64,000 nt of DNA. It comes from Comamonadaceae bacterium 2FH (lineage in GTDB: Bacteria > Pseudomonadota > Gammaproteobacteria > Burkholderiales > Burkholderiaceae_C). Both the position numbers and the translations under genes were made by a program. Numbering within the stretch: position 1 is the first letter of the stretch; each line of letters starts with the position of its first letter. Positions 24,865 through 33,979 of the stretch are shown piece after piece. The stretch covers positions 124,001 through 188,000 of the forward strand of contig SCMQ01000002.1 in the NCBI GenBank assembly GCA_005503335.1, written 5' to 3'. The notes beneath the pieces are model-generated. The model was not told the origin of the DNA. It worked only from the letters and a program-made list of their open reading frames with translations, and made no database searches.

Positions 24865-26076
24865 ATGATTCTTGTCACTGGCGGCGCCGGCTTCATCGGC
24901 GCCAACTTCGTACTCGACTGGCTGGCGCAAGGCGATGAGCCGGTCCTCAACCTCGACAAACTCACCTACGCCGGCAACCTGGAGACCCTGGCCAGCCTGC
25001 AGGGCGACGCGCGCCATGTCTTCGTGCAGGGCGACATCGCCGACGGCGCCCTGGTGTCCCGCCTGCTGGCCGAGCACCGGCCGCGCGCCGTGATCAACTT
25101 CGCCGCCGAAAGCCATGTGGACCGCAGCATCCACGGCCCCGAGGATTTCATACAGACCAACGTGGTCGGCAGCTTCCGCCTGCTCGAGGCCGTTCGCGCC
25201 TACTGGCAGTCGTTGCCTGACGTCATGGCGAGCCCCGAAGGGGCGTGGCCATCCACCGTGGATCGCCACGGGCCTTCGCCCCTCGCGATGACGCAAGGGA
25301 CTGTCATTGCGAGCCCCGAAGGGGCGCGGCAATCCACGCTGGGTCGCCACGAGGCTGCGCCCCTCGCGATGACGCCAACCCGGGAATCCTTCCGCTTCCT
25401 CCATGTCTCCACCGACGAGGTCTACGGCAGCCTGGCCCCCGGCGCCCCGGCCTTCAGCGAGCAGCACCGCTACGAGCCCAACAGCCCGTATTCGGCCAGC
25501 AAGGCCGCCAGCGACCACCTGGTGCGTGCCTGGCACCACACCTACGGCCTGCCGGTGCTCACCACCAACTGCAGCAACAACTACGGCCCCTGGCATTTCC
25601 CCGAGAAGCTGATCCCGCTGATGATCGTCAACGCCCTGGCCGGCAAGGCCTTGCCCGTCTACGGCGACGGCCAGCAGGTGCGCGACTGGCTCTACGTCAA
25701 GGACCACTGCAGCGCGATCCGCCGCGTGCTCGAGGCTGGCAAGGTCGGCGAGACCTACAACGTCGGCGGCTGGAACGAGAAGCCCAACCTGGAGATCGTG
25801 CACCGGGTCTGCGCCCTGCTCGACGAGCTGCGCCCGCGCGCCGATGGCCAGTCGTTCAAGGCGCAGATCAGCTTCGTCACCGACCGCCCCGGCCACGACC
25901 GCCGCTACGCCATCGACGCGCGCAAGCTCGAGCAGGAGCTCGGCTGGAAGCCCGCCGAGACCTTCGAGACCGGCATACGCAAGACCGTAGAGTGGTACCT
26001 GGCCCACCCCGAGTGGGTGCAGCATGTGCAGTCCGGCGCCTACCGCGAGTGGGTGCAGACCCAGTACGCCGCATGA
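24865..26076 (+). CDS. rfbB: dTDP-glucose 4,6-dehydratase with an in-frame tandem repeat insert
   Basis: A 403-residue short-chain dehydrogenase catalysing dTDP-glucose to dTDP-4-keto-6-deoxyglucose, second step of dTDP-L-rhamnose synthesis. Present: [15 protein letters not shown] (NAD loop), [23 protein letters not shown] (catalytic Thr-Asp-Glu), [12 protein letters not shown] (Tyr/Lys) and [17 protein letters not shown]. RfbB is usually about 350-360 residues; the surplus is a block at about residues 119-172 between ARAYW-like and [10 protein letters not shown], encoded by two tandem repeat units (separate entry). All catalytic motifs remain. It is the first gene of rfbBDA-mntA-hepT-rfbC. 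Confidence 0.93.
   Translation: MILVTGGAGFIGANFVLDWLAQGDEPVLNLDKLTYAGNLETLASLQGDARHVFVQGDIADGALVSRLLAEHRPRAVINFAAESHVDRSIHGPEDFIQTNVVGSFRLLEAVRAYWQSLPDVMASPEGAWPSTVDRHGPSPLAMTQGTVIASPEGARQSTLGRHEAAPLAMTPTRESFRFLHVSTDEVYGSLAPGAPAFSEQHRYEPNSPYSASKAASDHLVRAWHHTYGLPVLTTNCSNNYGPWHFPEKLIPLMIVNALAGKALPVYGDGQQVRDWLYVKDHCSAIRRVLEAGKVGETYNVGGWNEKPNLEIVHRVCALLDELRPRADGQSFKAQISFVTDRPGHDRRYAIDARKLEQELGWKPAETFETGIRKTVEWYLAHPEWVQHVQSGAYREWVQTQYAA
25220..25381. repeat. Two tandem 81-bp palindromic repeat units inside rfbB
   Basis: Unit 1 runs from GTCATGGCGAG (25222) to CTCGCGATGACG (25282-25293); unit 2 from GTCATTGCGAG (25303) to CTCGCGATGACG (25363-25374). The period is exactly 81 bases, 27 codons. Each unit is an imperfect palindrome with GCCCCGAAGGGGC near its left end. 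From memory such GTCATTGCGAG...CTCGCAATGAC elements are common intergenic repeats in many bacteria. Both translate without stops, to ASPEGAxxST...APLAMT. Confidence 0.85.
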
Positions 26077-26093
26077 ATGAGAAGGAGCGCCGC

Positions 26094-26996
26094 ATGAAGA
26101 TCCTGCTGCTCGGCAAGAACGGCCAGCTCGGCTGGGAGCTGCAGCGCAGCCTGGCGCCGCTGGGCGAGCTCGTGGCGCTGGACCGGCATGGCGCGGCCCC
26201 AGGCCAGATCCTGTGCGGCGACCTCGCGGACCTGGAGGGCCTGGCGCAGACCGTGCGGCAGCTGCGCCCCGACCTCATCGTCAATGCCGCGGCCCACACC
26301 GCCGTCGACAAGGCCGAGAGCGAGCCCGAGCTCGCCCACACCCTCAACGCCCTGGCGCCCGAGGTGCTGGCGCGCGAGGCCCAGGCCTGCGGCGCCTGGC
26401 TGGTGCACTACAGCACCGACTACGTGTTCGACGGCCTGGGCAGCCAGCCCTGGACCGAGGCCGACCAGCCCGCGCCGCTCAACGTCTACGGCCAGACCAA
26501 GCTGGAGGGCGAGCTGCGCATCCAGGCCGCCTGCCCGAACCACCTGATCCTGCGCGCCAGCTGGGTCTATGCGGCGCGCGGCGGCAACTTCGCCAAGACC
26601 ATGCTGCGCCTGGCCCAGGAGCGCGAGCGCCTGTCGGTGGTTGCCGACCAATGGGGCGCGCCCACCGGCGCCGAGCTGCTGGCCGACGTGACGGCCCACG
26701 CCATCCGCCAGGCCCTGCGCCAGCCCGAGGTGGCGGGTATCTACCACCTGGCGGCCGGCGGCGCGACCAGCTGGCATGGCTACGCCAGCCACGTGATCGC
26801 ACGCGCCAGGGAGATCAAGCCCGAGCTTGCGCTCAAGGCCAGCCACATCGACCCCGTGCCCAGCAGCGCCTTCCACGCCGCGGCCAAGCGCCCGCAGAAC
26901 TCGCGCCTGGACACCGCCAAGCTGCAAGCCACCTTCGGCCTCAGCCTGCCGCCCTGGCAGCAGGGGGTGGACCGCATGCTGGCCGAAATCCTCTGA
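26094..26996 (+). CDS. rfbD: dTDP-4-dehydrorhamnose reductase
   Basis: A 300-residue NADPH-dependent reductase, last step of dTDP-L-rhamnose synthesis. Motifs: [18 protein letters not shown] (Rossmann loop), [22 protein letters not shown] (catalytic Thr), YGQTKLEGE (Tyr/Lys) and RASWVY. ATG 26094 is chosen because GAAGGAG at 26081-26087 is well spaced; an upstream ATG at 26073 overlaps the rfbB stop and would add seven residues. A 3' copy of this gene lies at 22062-22264. Confidence 0.95.
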   Translation: MKILLLGKNGQLGWELQRSLAPLGELVALDRHGAAPGQILCGDLADLEGLAQTVRQLRPDLIVNAAAHTAVDKAESEPELAHTLNALAPEVLAREAQACGAWLVHYSTDYVFDGLGSQPWTEADQPAPLNVYGQTKLEGELRIQAACPNHLILRASWVYAARGGNFAKTMLRLAQERERLSVVADQWGAPTGAELLADVTAHAIRQALRQPEVAGIYHLAAGGATSWHGYASHVIARAREIKPELALKASHIDPVPSSAFHAAAKRPQNSRLDTAKLQATFGLSLPPWQQGVDRMLAEIL

Positions 26997-27010
26997 CTAC
27001 CGATACCACC

Positions 27011-27898
27011 ATGACGCAACGCAAAGGCATCATCCTGGCCGGCGGCTCCGGCACCCGGCTGCACCCGGCCACGCTGGCCATCAGCAAGCAGCTGCTGCCG
27101 GTGTACGACAAGCCCATGATCTACTACCCGCTGAGCACCCTGATGCTGGCGGGTATGCGCGACATCCTGATCATCAGCACGCCGCAGGACACGCCGCGCT
27201 TTCAGCAATTGCTGGGCGACGGCAGCCAGTGGGGCATTAACCTGCAATACGCCGTGCAGCCCAGCCCCGATGGGCTGGCGCAGGCCTTTTTGATCGGCGA
27301 GGAGTTCCTGGGCGATGCACCCAGCGCCCTGGTGCTGGGCGACAACATCTTCTACGGCCACGACTTCCAGCCCCTGCTGGCCAACGCCATGGCGCGCGAG
27401 CAGGGGGCCACCGTGTTCGCCTACCACGTGCAGGACCCCGAGCGCTACGGCGTGGCCGAGTTCGATGCGCAAGGCAAGGTGCTCTCGCTCGAGGAAAAGC
27501 CCCAGGCGCCCAAGAGCCACTACGCCGTCACCGGCCTGTACTTCTACGACAGCCAAGTGGTGGAACTCGCCAGAAGTCTCAAGCCCTCGGCGCGCGGCGA
27601 GCTCGAGATCACCGACCTGAACCGCCTGTACCTGGCGCAAGATCGGCTTCACGTCGAAATCATGGGCCGTGGCTACGCCTGGCTGGATACCGGCACGCAC
27701 GACAGCCTGCTCGAGGCCAGCCAGTTCATCGCCACGCTGGAGCGCCGCCAGGGCCTGAAGATCGCCTGCCCCGAAGAGATCGCCTGGCGCCAGGGTTTCA
27801 TCGGCACCGAGCAGCTCGAGAAGCTGGCCCAGCCGCTGGCCAAGAACGGGTACGGCCAGTACCTGCTGCGCCTGTTGGGTGAGAGAGGGCAAGGCTAG
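27011..27898 (+). CDS. rfbA: Glucose-1-phosphate thymidylyltransferase
   Basis: This 295-residue nucleotidyltransferase makes dTDP-glucose from dTTP and glucose-1-phosphate, first step of the rhamnose route. Motifs: [16 protein letters not shown] (residues 6-21), [47 protein letters not shown] and [15 protein letters not shown]. Length is standard. It begins 14 bases after rfbD and ends 9 bases before the MntA-like gene. Confidence 0.96.
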   Translation: MTQRKGIILAGGSGTRLHPATLAISKQLLPVYDKPMIYYPLSTLMLAGMRDILIISTPQDTPRFQQLLGDGSQWGINLQYAVQPSPDGLAQAFLIGEEFLGDAPSALVLGDNIFYGHDFQPLLANAMAREQGATVFAYHVQDPERYGVAEFDAQGKVLSLEEKPQAPKSHYAVTGLYFYDSQVVELARSLKPSARGELEITDLNRLYLAQDRLHVEIMGRGYAWLDTGTHDSLLEASQFIATLERRQGLKIACPEEIAWRQGFIGTEQLEKLAQPLAKNGYGQYLLRLLGERGQG

Positions 27899-27907
27899 AA
27901 TTTCCCC

Positions 27908-28213
27908 ATGCGACTGACGCCTCAGCAGATCGAGAGCCTCAAACAGGCGGCGGCCGAAGTGTTTGGCAGCCAGGCGCAAATTCGCCTGTTCGGTTCGCGT
28001 GTGGACGAGCAGCGGCGTGGCGGAGACATCGACCTCTACGTGACCGGCATCGCCCTTCCTCTGGAAGCGCAGCTGGACGCCAAGCTCCGCTTTATCGTCA
28101 AGGCCAAGCAGCGGCTGGGCGATCAACGTATCGACTTGGTCTTTGCGCCTCTGCCTGGCCAGCCCATCCAGCCCATCCAGCGCATGGCCGAAGCGACCGG
28201 AGTGCCATTGTGA
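27908..28213 (+). CDS. MntA-like minimal nucleotidyltransferase antitoxin
   Basis: A 101-residue minimal nucleotidyltransferase: RLFGSRVDEQRRGGDIDLYV contains the GS-x9-DxD active site (Ser30, Asp40, Asp42). In characterised MntA-HepT pairs this enzyme AMPylates a Tyr of the HEPN toxin and so silences it. The gene sits 9 bases after rfbA and overlaps the start of the HepT-like gene (GTGA). I infer antitoxin function from the pairing. Confidence 0.88.
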   Translation: MRLTPQQIESLKQAAAEVFGSQAQIRLFGSRVDEQRRGGDIDLYVTGIALPLEAQLDAKLRFIVKAKQRLGDQRIDLVFAPLPGQPIQPIQRMAEATGVPL

Positions 28214-28704
28214 GTCCGCAGGAAATCATCGTTTTCAAGCTCCAGCCTGCGCTGGAAGAATGCGCCATGCACCGCCAGCGCCTGCACCAGGCCTGGCTGG
28301 AAGCCAGCGGGTTTGCCGCATTGAAGGAAGACGCCGCGGCCGCCCCCTTGGGCGACGATCAGGTCCGCACGCTGGACCAACTGGTCTTTCGCTTTGGTCG
28401 ACTGCAAGACGCCATGGGCACCCGCTTGTTGCCGGCGCTCTTGCAGCTTACGCAGGAGTGGCGCGACGACGAGCCTTTTCTCGACAAGCTCAACCGGGCG
28501 GAAAAGCTGGGCATGCTCCCCAGCGCCGAGCAATGGCAACTGCTCAGGGAGATGCGCAACCAGACTGCGCATGAATACCCCTCCCAGCCGGAACTGGTGC
28601 GCGCCAATCTGCGGCGGCTGGTGGCGCAGGTGCCCGTGCTGGAGCTGGCCCATGCGCAGCTGGCGGCGGCGGCGCAGCAGCGCACCATGGCACATCGCTC
28701 ATGA
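28210..28704 (+). CDS. HepT-like HEPN ribonuclease toxin
   Basis: A 164-residue helical protein starting at GTG. It carries the HEPN active motif RNQTAHEY: Arg116, His121 and Tyr123 fit R-x4-H-x-Y, where the Tyr is the AMPylation target in studied MntA-HepT systems. The MntA-like gene overlaps its start and rfbC overlaps its stop by four bases (ATGA), so the toxin lies within the rfb operon and is translationally linked to rfbC. A truncated copy with the Arg lost lies at 22931-23291. At 164 residues it is somewhat longer than small HepT proteins. Confidence 0.82.
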   Translation: MSPQEIIVFKLQPALEECAMHRQRLHQAWLEASGFAALKEDAAAAPLGDDQVRTLDQLVFRFGRLQDAMGTRLLPALLQLTQEWRDDEPFLDKLNRAEKLGMLPSAEQWQLLREMRNQTAHEYPSQPELVRANLRRLVAQVPVLELAHAQLAAAAQQRTMAHRS

Positions 28705-29249
28705 AAGTCATCCCCACCGCCATCCCCGACGTGCTGATCATCGAGCCCAAGGTGTTCGGCGACGCGCGCGGCTTCTTCTTCGAGAGCTTCAACCAGAGGG
28801 CCTTCAACGAAGCCACTGGCCTTCATGAGACCTTCGTGCAGGACAACCACAGCCGCAGCGCCAAGGGCGTGCTGCGCGGCCTGCACTACCAGTTGCAGCA
28901 GCCCCAGGGCAAGCTGGTGCGCGTGGTGCGCGGCGCCGTGTTCGACGTGGCGGTGGACATCCGCAAGAGTTCACCCACGTTTGGCCAATGGGTGGGGGTG
29001 GAGCTGAGCGAGGACAACCACCGCCAACTCTGGGTGCCGGCCGGCTTCGCGCATGGCTTCCTGGTGACCAGCGAGTCTGCCGATTTTCTCTACAAAACCA
29101 CCGACTACTACGCGCCGGCGCACGAGCGCTGCATCGCCTGGAACGACCCGGACATCGCCATCGCCTGGCCGCTGCAAGGTGCCATGCCGCAGCTCTCGGC
29201 CAAGGACCAGGCCGGGGTTGCTCTGTCGCAGGCCGCACTGTTTGCGTGA
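28701..29249 (+). CDS. rfbC: dTDP-4-dehydrorhamnose 3,5-epimerase
   Basis: A 182-residue cupin epimerase, third step of dTDP-L-rhamnose synthesis. Motifs: KVFGDARGFFFESFNQRAF, VQDNHSRSAKGVLRGLHYQ (catalytic His), RVVRGAVFDVAVDIRKSSP and WVPAGFAHGFL. Length is normal. It completes rfbBDAC; the toxin pair between rfbA and rfbC does not disturb any frame. Confidence 0.96.
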   Translation: MKVIPTAIPDVLIIEPKVFGDARGFFFESFNQRAFNEATGLHETFVQDNHSRSAKGVLRGLHYQLQQPQGKLVRVVRGAVFDVAVDIRKSSPTFGQWVGVELSEDNHRQLWVPAGFAHGFLVTSESADFLYKTTDYYAPAHERCIAWNDPDIAIAWPLQGAMPQLSAKDQAGVALSQAALFA

Positions 29250-29318
29250 GCGCGGGCTAGACATCGCTGCGCGAGCGAAACGCCGCGCAGACAAGAACAT
29301 TGATTCAAGGGGAGCCCC

Positions 29319-30806
29319 ATGACACATACCACTCTTGACGCCGTGACCAAGCAAAGCGGCGTGGCTTTTGGCACCAGCGGCGCGCGCGGCCTGGTGACTC
29401 GCATGACGCCGGACGTGTGCAGCGCCTATGCGCAGGCGTTCTTGCGCGCGGTGTGTCCCGAGGCAAAAAACCTGGTGATTGGCCACGACCTGCGCCCCAG
29501 CAGCCCGGCGATGGCGGCTGCGTGCGCCCAGGCGGCGGCGAATGCCGGCTTGGAAGTGGCATTCGTGGGCGCATTGCCCACGCCTGCCGTGGCGCACTAC
29601 GCGGCGACCTTGCATGCCCCCTCGATCATCATCACCGGCAGCCATATTCCGTTCGACCGCAACGGCATCAAGTTCTATCGGGCCGAAGGGGAAATCAGCA
29701 AGGCGGATGAACAGGCCATGCTGTCGGCAACCGTGGCCCTACCCCAGGTCGACGAACTTCTGTCCCCACTGCCGCCTGTCGAGGTGCAGGCGCAGCAGGT
29801 TTATCTGCGCCGCTACGTCGACTTCTTCGGCGCGCAAGCCCTGCAGGGCCTGCGCGTGGCGGTCTACGAACACTCCAGCGCGGCGCGCGACGTGCTGCGC
29901 TCGATTCTGGAGGCGCTGGGCGCCCAGGTCTTGTCGCTGGGCCGCACCGACACCTTCGTGCCGATCGACACCGAGGCCGTGCGCCAGGAAGACATTGCCC
30001 AGGCGCGCCAATGGGCCCAGGCGCATGGCTTCGACGCCATCCTGTCGACCGACGGGGACGCGGACCGCCCATTGATCGGCGACGAGCAGGGCAACTGGCT
30101 GCGCGGCGACGTGGTCGGCATCCTCTGCGCGCAGTACCTGGGGGCCGATGTCGTGGTCACGCCGGTGAGCAGCAACACGGCCGTGGAGCAGTCCGCAATC
30201 TTCGCGCGGGTGATCCGCACGCGGATCGGTTCGCCGCACGTGATTGCGGGCATGGAGGATGTCGCCTCAATGCAGGCCCCCTCTCGCAAGGAGGAGCCGC
30301 CGGTGGTGGTGGGCTACGAGGCGAATGGCGGCTTCCTCCTGGGCAGCGAGGTCGTCCGAAGCGGCGGGCATCTGAAGGCCCTGCCCACCCGCGACGCGGT
30401 GCTGCCCATGCTGGCGCTGCTGTGCATGGCGCGCGAGAAGGGCTGCCGGCTGTCCGAGCTGAGCGCGCACCTGCCCAGGCGCTACACCGCCAGCGACCGC
30501 CTGCAAGACTTCGCGACCGAGACCAGCCGCGAGCTCATTGCGCGATTGGGCGGCGACATGGGCCATGCCGCTGAGTTGCTGGCTTCGGATGCCGGCCCCG
30601 TGGTGGCGGCGAACACGATCGACGGCTTGCGCCTGACCTTTGCCAATGGCGACATCGTCCACCTGCGCCCGTCTGGCAACGCACCAGAACTGCGCTGCTA
30701 CGCCGAGGCGGATTCGGAGGCGCGCGCGCGGGCGCTGTGCGATGGCGCCCTGCAAAGCGTTCTTTCGCTAAGCCGTGAAGAATCCCACGAGCAGCCTGGA
30801 CGTTGA
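29319..30806 (+). CDS. Phosphomannomutase (alpha-D-phosphohexomutase family)
   Basis: A 495-residue phosphohexomutase, probably converting mannose-6-phosphate to mannose-1-phosphate for GDP-mannose. Motifs: FGTSGARGLVTRM near residue 17, IGHDLRPSSPAM, ITGSHIPFDRNGIKFYR (active-site Ser in TGSHIP rather than the commoner TASHNP), STDGDADRPLIGDE (metal loop), YEANGGFLLGSEV (sugar loop) and RPSGNAPELRCYAEAD (phosphate loop). The TGSHIP loop is typical of a subgroup found in polysaccharide loci. It works with manC at 57688-59118. Confidence 0.9.
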   Translation: MTHTTLDAVTKQSGVAFGTSGARGLVTRMTPDVCSAYAQAFLRAVCPEAKNLVIGHDLRPSSPAMAAACAQAAANAGLEVAFVGALPTPAVAHYAATLHAPSIIITGSHIPFDRNGIKFYRAEGEISKADEQAMLSATVALPQVDELLSPLPPVEVQAQQVYLRRYVDFFGAQALQGLRVAVYEHSSAARDVLRSILEALGAQVLSLGRTDTFVPIDTEAVRQEDIAQARQWAQAHGFDAILSTDGDADRPLIGDEQGNWLRGDVVGILCAQYLGADVVVTPVSSNTAVEQSAIFARVIRTRIGSPHVIAGMEDVASMQAPSRKEEPPVVVGYEANGGFLLGSEVVRSGGHLKALPTRDAVLPMLALLCMAREKGCRLSELSAHLPRRYTASDRLQDFATETSRELIARLGGDMGHAAELLASDAGPVVAANTIDGLRLTFANGDIVHLRPSGNAPELRCYAEADSEARARALCDGALQSVLSLSREESHEQPGR

Positions 30807-30814
30807 AACACCGC

Positions 30815-31960
30815 ATGCGCGTTCTTCAATTCGGCCGCTTCTGGAACGAGAACCATGGTGGCGTGGAGCGTCATGTGGCCTCGCTTTGCAAGGGGCTGGC
30901 CGCGCAGGGCGCGGAGGTGGTCAACCTGGTGGCCGCAGCCGGCTTGCAGGGCAGCGACGAGTTGCTGGACGGCTACCGCCTCGTGCAGGCGCCCTCGTTC
31001 GGCATGGCGTTCAGGACGGCCATGTCCCCTGCGCTGGTCATGAAGGCCTTGCAGTTGCACCGCGAAAAGCCGTTCGACATCTTTCACCTGCATTTCCAGG
31101 ACCCGCTCACGCACCTGGCGTCCCTGCTTCTGCCCGCCCAAGTCAAGCGGGTGATCACCTGGCACCACGACATCGTGCGCCAGAAGCGCCTGCTCGCTCT
31201 GTACAAGCCTTCGCTGCAGCGCGAGCTGCGCCGGGCCGATGCGCTGGTGGCCGCCACGGCCGCGCACTTCGACACTTCGACGCAAATCCCGGTGGACATT
31301 CCCCCGCAGCGGCGCCACGTCATCCCCTATGGCATGGATTTCAGCGCCTTGCAACTGACCGAGCACACGGCGGCGCTGGCCGATGAATTGCGCGCGCGAG
31401 CCGGCCAGCGCAAGCTGGTCTTTGCGCTCGGGCGCCATGTGTCCTACAAGGGCTTCGACGTGCTGATCGACGCCATGCGCCAGGTCGATGCGGTGCTGAT
31501 GCTCGGCGGCAGCGGGCCGCTGACCCAGGAGCTGCAGCAGCAGGCCCAGGCCCAGGGCGTGGCGGACCGCATCCTCTTCATCGGCCGCATTCCCGAGCCA
31601 GACCTGGCGGCCTATTTCCACGCCTGCGATCTGTTCTGCCTGCCCTCGGTCAGCGAGATGGAGGCTTTTGGCCTGGTGCAATTGGAGGCCATGGCCTGTG
31701 GCAAGCCGGTGGTGTGCACGCAGTTGGGCAACGGGGTCAACGTGGTCAACGTGCATGGCGAGACCGGGCTGGCCGTGCCGGTGGGCGATGCGCTGGCGCT
31801 GGCGCAGGCCTTGCAGCATTTGCTGCAGGACGCGGGCCTGCGCGAGCGCCTGGGTGCCAAGGGACGTGCCCGGGCGTTCGGCCTGTATTCCCAGCAGGCC
31901 ATGACGGCGGCCCACGGCCGGCTGTATCAGGACCTGCTGGTGCAGAAGCGCGCCGCTTGA
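30815..31960 (+). CDS. Family 4 glycosyltransferase
   Basis: A 381-residue GT-B glycosyltransferase. N-terminal acceptor domain starts MRVLQFGRFWNENHGGVERH; C-terminal donor domain has FALGRHVSYKGFDVLIDAM, LMLGGSGPL and the GT4 motif EMEAFGLVQLEAMACGKPVV. Sugar specificity is unknown; mannose or rhamnose is plausible from the locus. ATG 30815 is preferred; a TTG at 30803 overlaps the previous stop. Bases 31216-31800 are duplicated at 33187-33771. Confidence 0.9.
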   Translation: MRVLQFGRFWNENHGGVERHVASLCKGLAAQGAEVVNLVAAAGLQGSDELLDGYRLVQAPSFGMAFRTAMSPALVMKALQLHREKPFDIFHLHFQDPLTHLASLLLPAQVKRVITWHHDIVRQKRLLALYKPSLQRELRRADALVAATAAHFDTSTQIPVDIPPQRRHVIPYGMDFSALQLTEHTAALADELRARAGQRKLVFALGRHVSYKGFDVLIDAMRQVDAVLMLGGSGPLTQELQQQAQAQGVADRILFIGRIPEPDLAAYFHACDLFCLPSVSEMEAFGLVQLEAMACGKPVVCTQLGNGVNVVNVHGETGLAVPVGDALALAQALQHLLQDAGLRERLGAKGRARAFGLYSQQAMTAAHGRLYQDLLVQKRAA

Positions 31961-32046
31961 CAATTGGCTTCCTGGTGCCTCGCCCTGTTGGGGTGAGCAG
32001 CTTGTGCCGGACGATGGCGTTCGACTTGGATAGCCTGGCTTGATGG

Positions 32047-32075
32047 TTGTGCTCCGTGCCGTCACGGATTACAAT
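32047..32075 (+). promoter_or_regulatory. Promoter of higBA
   Basis: TTGTGC at 32047-32052 and TACAAT at 32070-32075 are separated by 17 bases, close to a sigma-70 promoter. The -10 box ends only 5 bases before the higB ATG, so the transcript would start at or within a base or two of the ATG and be leaderless. Confidence 0.6.
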
Positions 32076-32080
32076 TGCGC

Positions 32081-32359
32081 ATGATCGTCAGCTTTCGCCA
32101 CAAGGGGCTCGAACAGTTCTATGGGACGGGGTCGGTCCGTGGCATTCAGGCGAGCCACGCCAAGAGGCTTGCCCTCATCCTGGCAGCCCTTGATGCCGCT
32201 ACGCAATCGGCCGACATGGATTTGCCAGGCTTGCGTCTGCACCCGCTCAAGGGCGATCGGAAAGGCACTTGGTCGGTAACGGTGAACGGCAATTGGCGAG
32301 TGACTTTCCGCTTTGTCGGTGCCGACGTCGAACTGGTCGATTACCAGGACTACCATTGA
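32081..32359 (+). CDS. higB: HigB toxin (RelE/ParE superfamily)
   Basis: A 92-residue HigB-type mRNA interferase: FRHKGLEQFYGTGSVRGIQA, then LPGLRLHPLKGDRKGTWSVT and NGNWRVTFRFVGADVELVDY, the family's conserved core. Toxin precedes antitoxin, the usual HigBA order. ATG 32081 begins MIVSFRHK; no Shine-Dalgarno is visible, in line with a leaderless message. Confidence 0.93.
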   Translation: MIVSFRHKGLEQFYGTGSVRGIQASHAKRLALILAALDAATQSADMDLPGLRLHPLKGDRKGTWSVTVNGNWRVTFRFVGADVELVDYQDYH

Positions 32360-32370
32360 AACAGGACACC

Positions 32371-32667
32371 ATGATTCATCAGCATCCCCACCCCGGCGAG
32401 CTCCTCAAGGAAATGGTGTTCGAGCCGTTGGGCTTGACGGTCAGCGACGCGGCCGAAAAGCTGAGCATGTCTCGCCCAGCGCTGTCGCGCGTGCTCAACG
32501 GCCACGCCGGCATCAGCCCTGATCTGGCGATTCGTCTGGAGACGGCCGGCGCAAGCACGGCCCGGTTCTGGATCAACCTCCAGGCCAATTACGACTTGTG
32601 GCTGGCCATGCAGCACAAGCAACCAAAGGTGCAAAGACTTCAGGCTGCGACTTCCGCTACGGCGTAG
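32371..32667 (+). CDS. higA: HigA antitoxin (HTH_XRE)
   Basis: A 98-residue helix-turn-helix antitoxin: HPHPGELLKEMVFEPLGLTV, then AEKLSMSRPALSRVLNGHAG (HTH) and ISPDLAIRLETAGASTARFW, the HigA signature. It lies 11 bases after higB. It would bind HigB and repress the shared promoter. Confidence 0.94.
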   Translation: MIHQHPHPGELLKEMVFEPLGLTVSDAAEKLSMSRPALSRVLNGHAGISPDLAIRLETAGASTARFWINLQANYDLWLAMQHKQPKVQRLQAATSATA

Positions 32668-32725
32668 GCCACCCAATCAGGACTTGCTGAGTACCTGCCG
32701 GTACTCGAGTTTGCTGGCCGGGCGT

Positions 32726-33190
32726 TCAGCCGAGTGCGGCATGGTAGGCCGCTAGCGTACGGCTGGCCGTAGCCTGCCAGGTGAAGCGTCGGGCCTGGTC
32801 CAGCCCCTTCTGTATGCGTGCTTCGCGCCCCGCTTGATCTTCGGCGCATTGGCGCATTGCCCATGCGATCTGCTCGACCGATTCCGGGTCCACCAGCGTG
32901 GCCGCATCGCCCGCGACTTCCGGCAGCGATGTGGTGTTGGACGTGATGACCGGGATGCGTGACGCGAAACCTTCCAGCACGGGCAGGCCGAATCCTTCAT
33001 ACAGGGAGGGAAACACCAGGCCCTGGGCAGATTGCAGGATCGCAAAAATGTCAGCGCGTGGCACGTATTTCAGCCAGCGCCTTGTGCCTGAAGCTTCCAC
33101 GGCAGCAAGCTCTGGCAGCAGCTCTTCGGTTCGCCAGCCATTCTGACCAACGATCACCAGCGGATGCTGGCGGCGCAACTCCGTTGGCAG
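32726..33190 (-). pseudogene. N-terminally truncated family 4 glycosyltransferase
   Basis: About 155 C-terminal residues of a GT4 enzyme read on the minus strand: LPTELRRQHPLVIVGQNGW, the donor motif SLYEGFGLPVLEGFASRIPV and a normal C-terminus (TASRTLAAYHAALG). Upstream of about 33190 the homology stops where the plus-strand duplicate glycosyltransferase segment begins, so the acceptor domain is missing. A longer minus-strand frame continues but only as the reverse of the duplicate gene. I take it as a broken gene. Confidence 0.82.
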
Positions 33191-33931
33191 CGCGAGCTGC
33201 GCCGGGCCGATGCGCTGGTGGCGGCCACGGCCGCGCACTTCGGCACCTCGACGCAGATCCCGGTGGACATTCCCCCGCAGCGGCGCCACGTCATCCCCTA
33301 TGGCATGGACTTCAGCGCCTTGCAGCTGACCGAGCACACGGCGGCGCTGGCCGATGAATTGCGCGCGCGTACCGGCCAGCGCAAACTGGTCTTTGCGCTC
33401 GGGCGCCATGTGTCCTACAAGGGCTTCGACGTGCTGATCGACGCCATGCGCCAGGTCGATGCGGTGCTGATGCTCGGCGGCAGCGGGCCTCTGACCCAGC
33501 AGCTGCGGCAGCAGGCCCAGGCCCAGGGCGTGGCGGACCGCATCCTCTTCATCGGCCGCATTCCCGAGCCAGACCTGGCGGCCTATTTCCAAGCCTGCGA
33601 TCTGTTCTGCCTGCCCTCGGTCAGCGAGATGGAGGCCTTTGGCCTGGTGCAACTGGAGGCCATGGCCTGCGGCAAGCCGGTGGTCTGCACGCAACTCAAC
33701 AATGGGGTCAACGTCGTCAACGTGCATGGCGAGACCGGCTTGGCTGTGCCGGTGGGCGATGCGCTGGCGCTCGGCCGGACATTGATGCAGTTAATCGACA
33801 ATGACACACTTCGCACCCGTATGGGGCAGCAGGCGTTCGGCCGTGCACACGGTGTTTACTCCCTGTCCGCGATGACGACGCTGCACGTAAATCTTTATCG
33901 GCAACTGTGTGATGCGCCCGATCTTGTCTGA
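33187..33931 (+). pseudogene. Partial duplicate glycosyltransferase, 5' end missing
   Basis: Bases 33187-33771 repeat 31216-31800 without gaps; after that the last 53 residues diverge (TLMQLIDNDTLRTRMGQQAF versus ALQHLLQDAGLRERLGAKGR) but remain homologous. The result is a GT4 donor domain (SEMEAFGLVQLEAMACGKPV) lacking the N-terminal acceptor domain. An ATG at 33164 could start a 255-residue product. The gene seems to be a chimera made by recombination between two related glycosyltransferase genes, then cut at its 5' end. Confidence 0.8.
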
Positions 33932-33979
33932 TTCCGCCTGCGTCAAAGCAGCCCGGATCATGAAGTGCGCCCTTGTAGT

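Noticed and set aside
25200-25412. Minus-strand small open frame over the rfbB insert
   Set aside because: It is the reverse reading of the repeat itself; such frames arise wherever this palindrome occurs.
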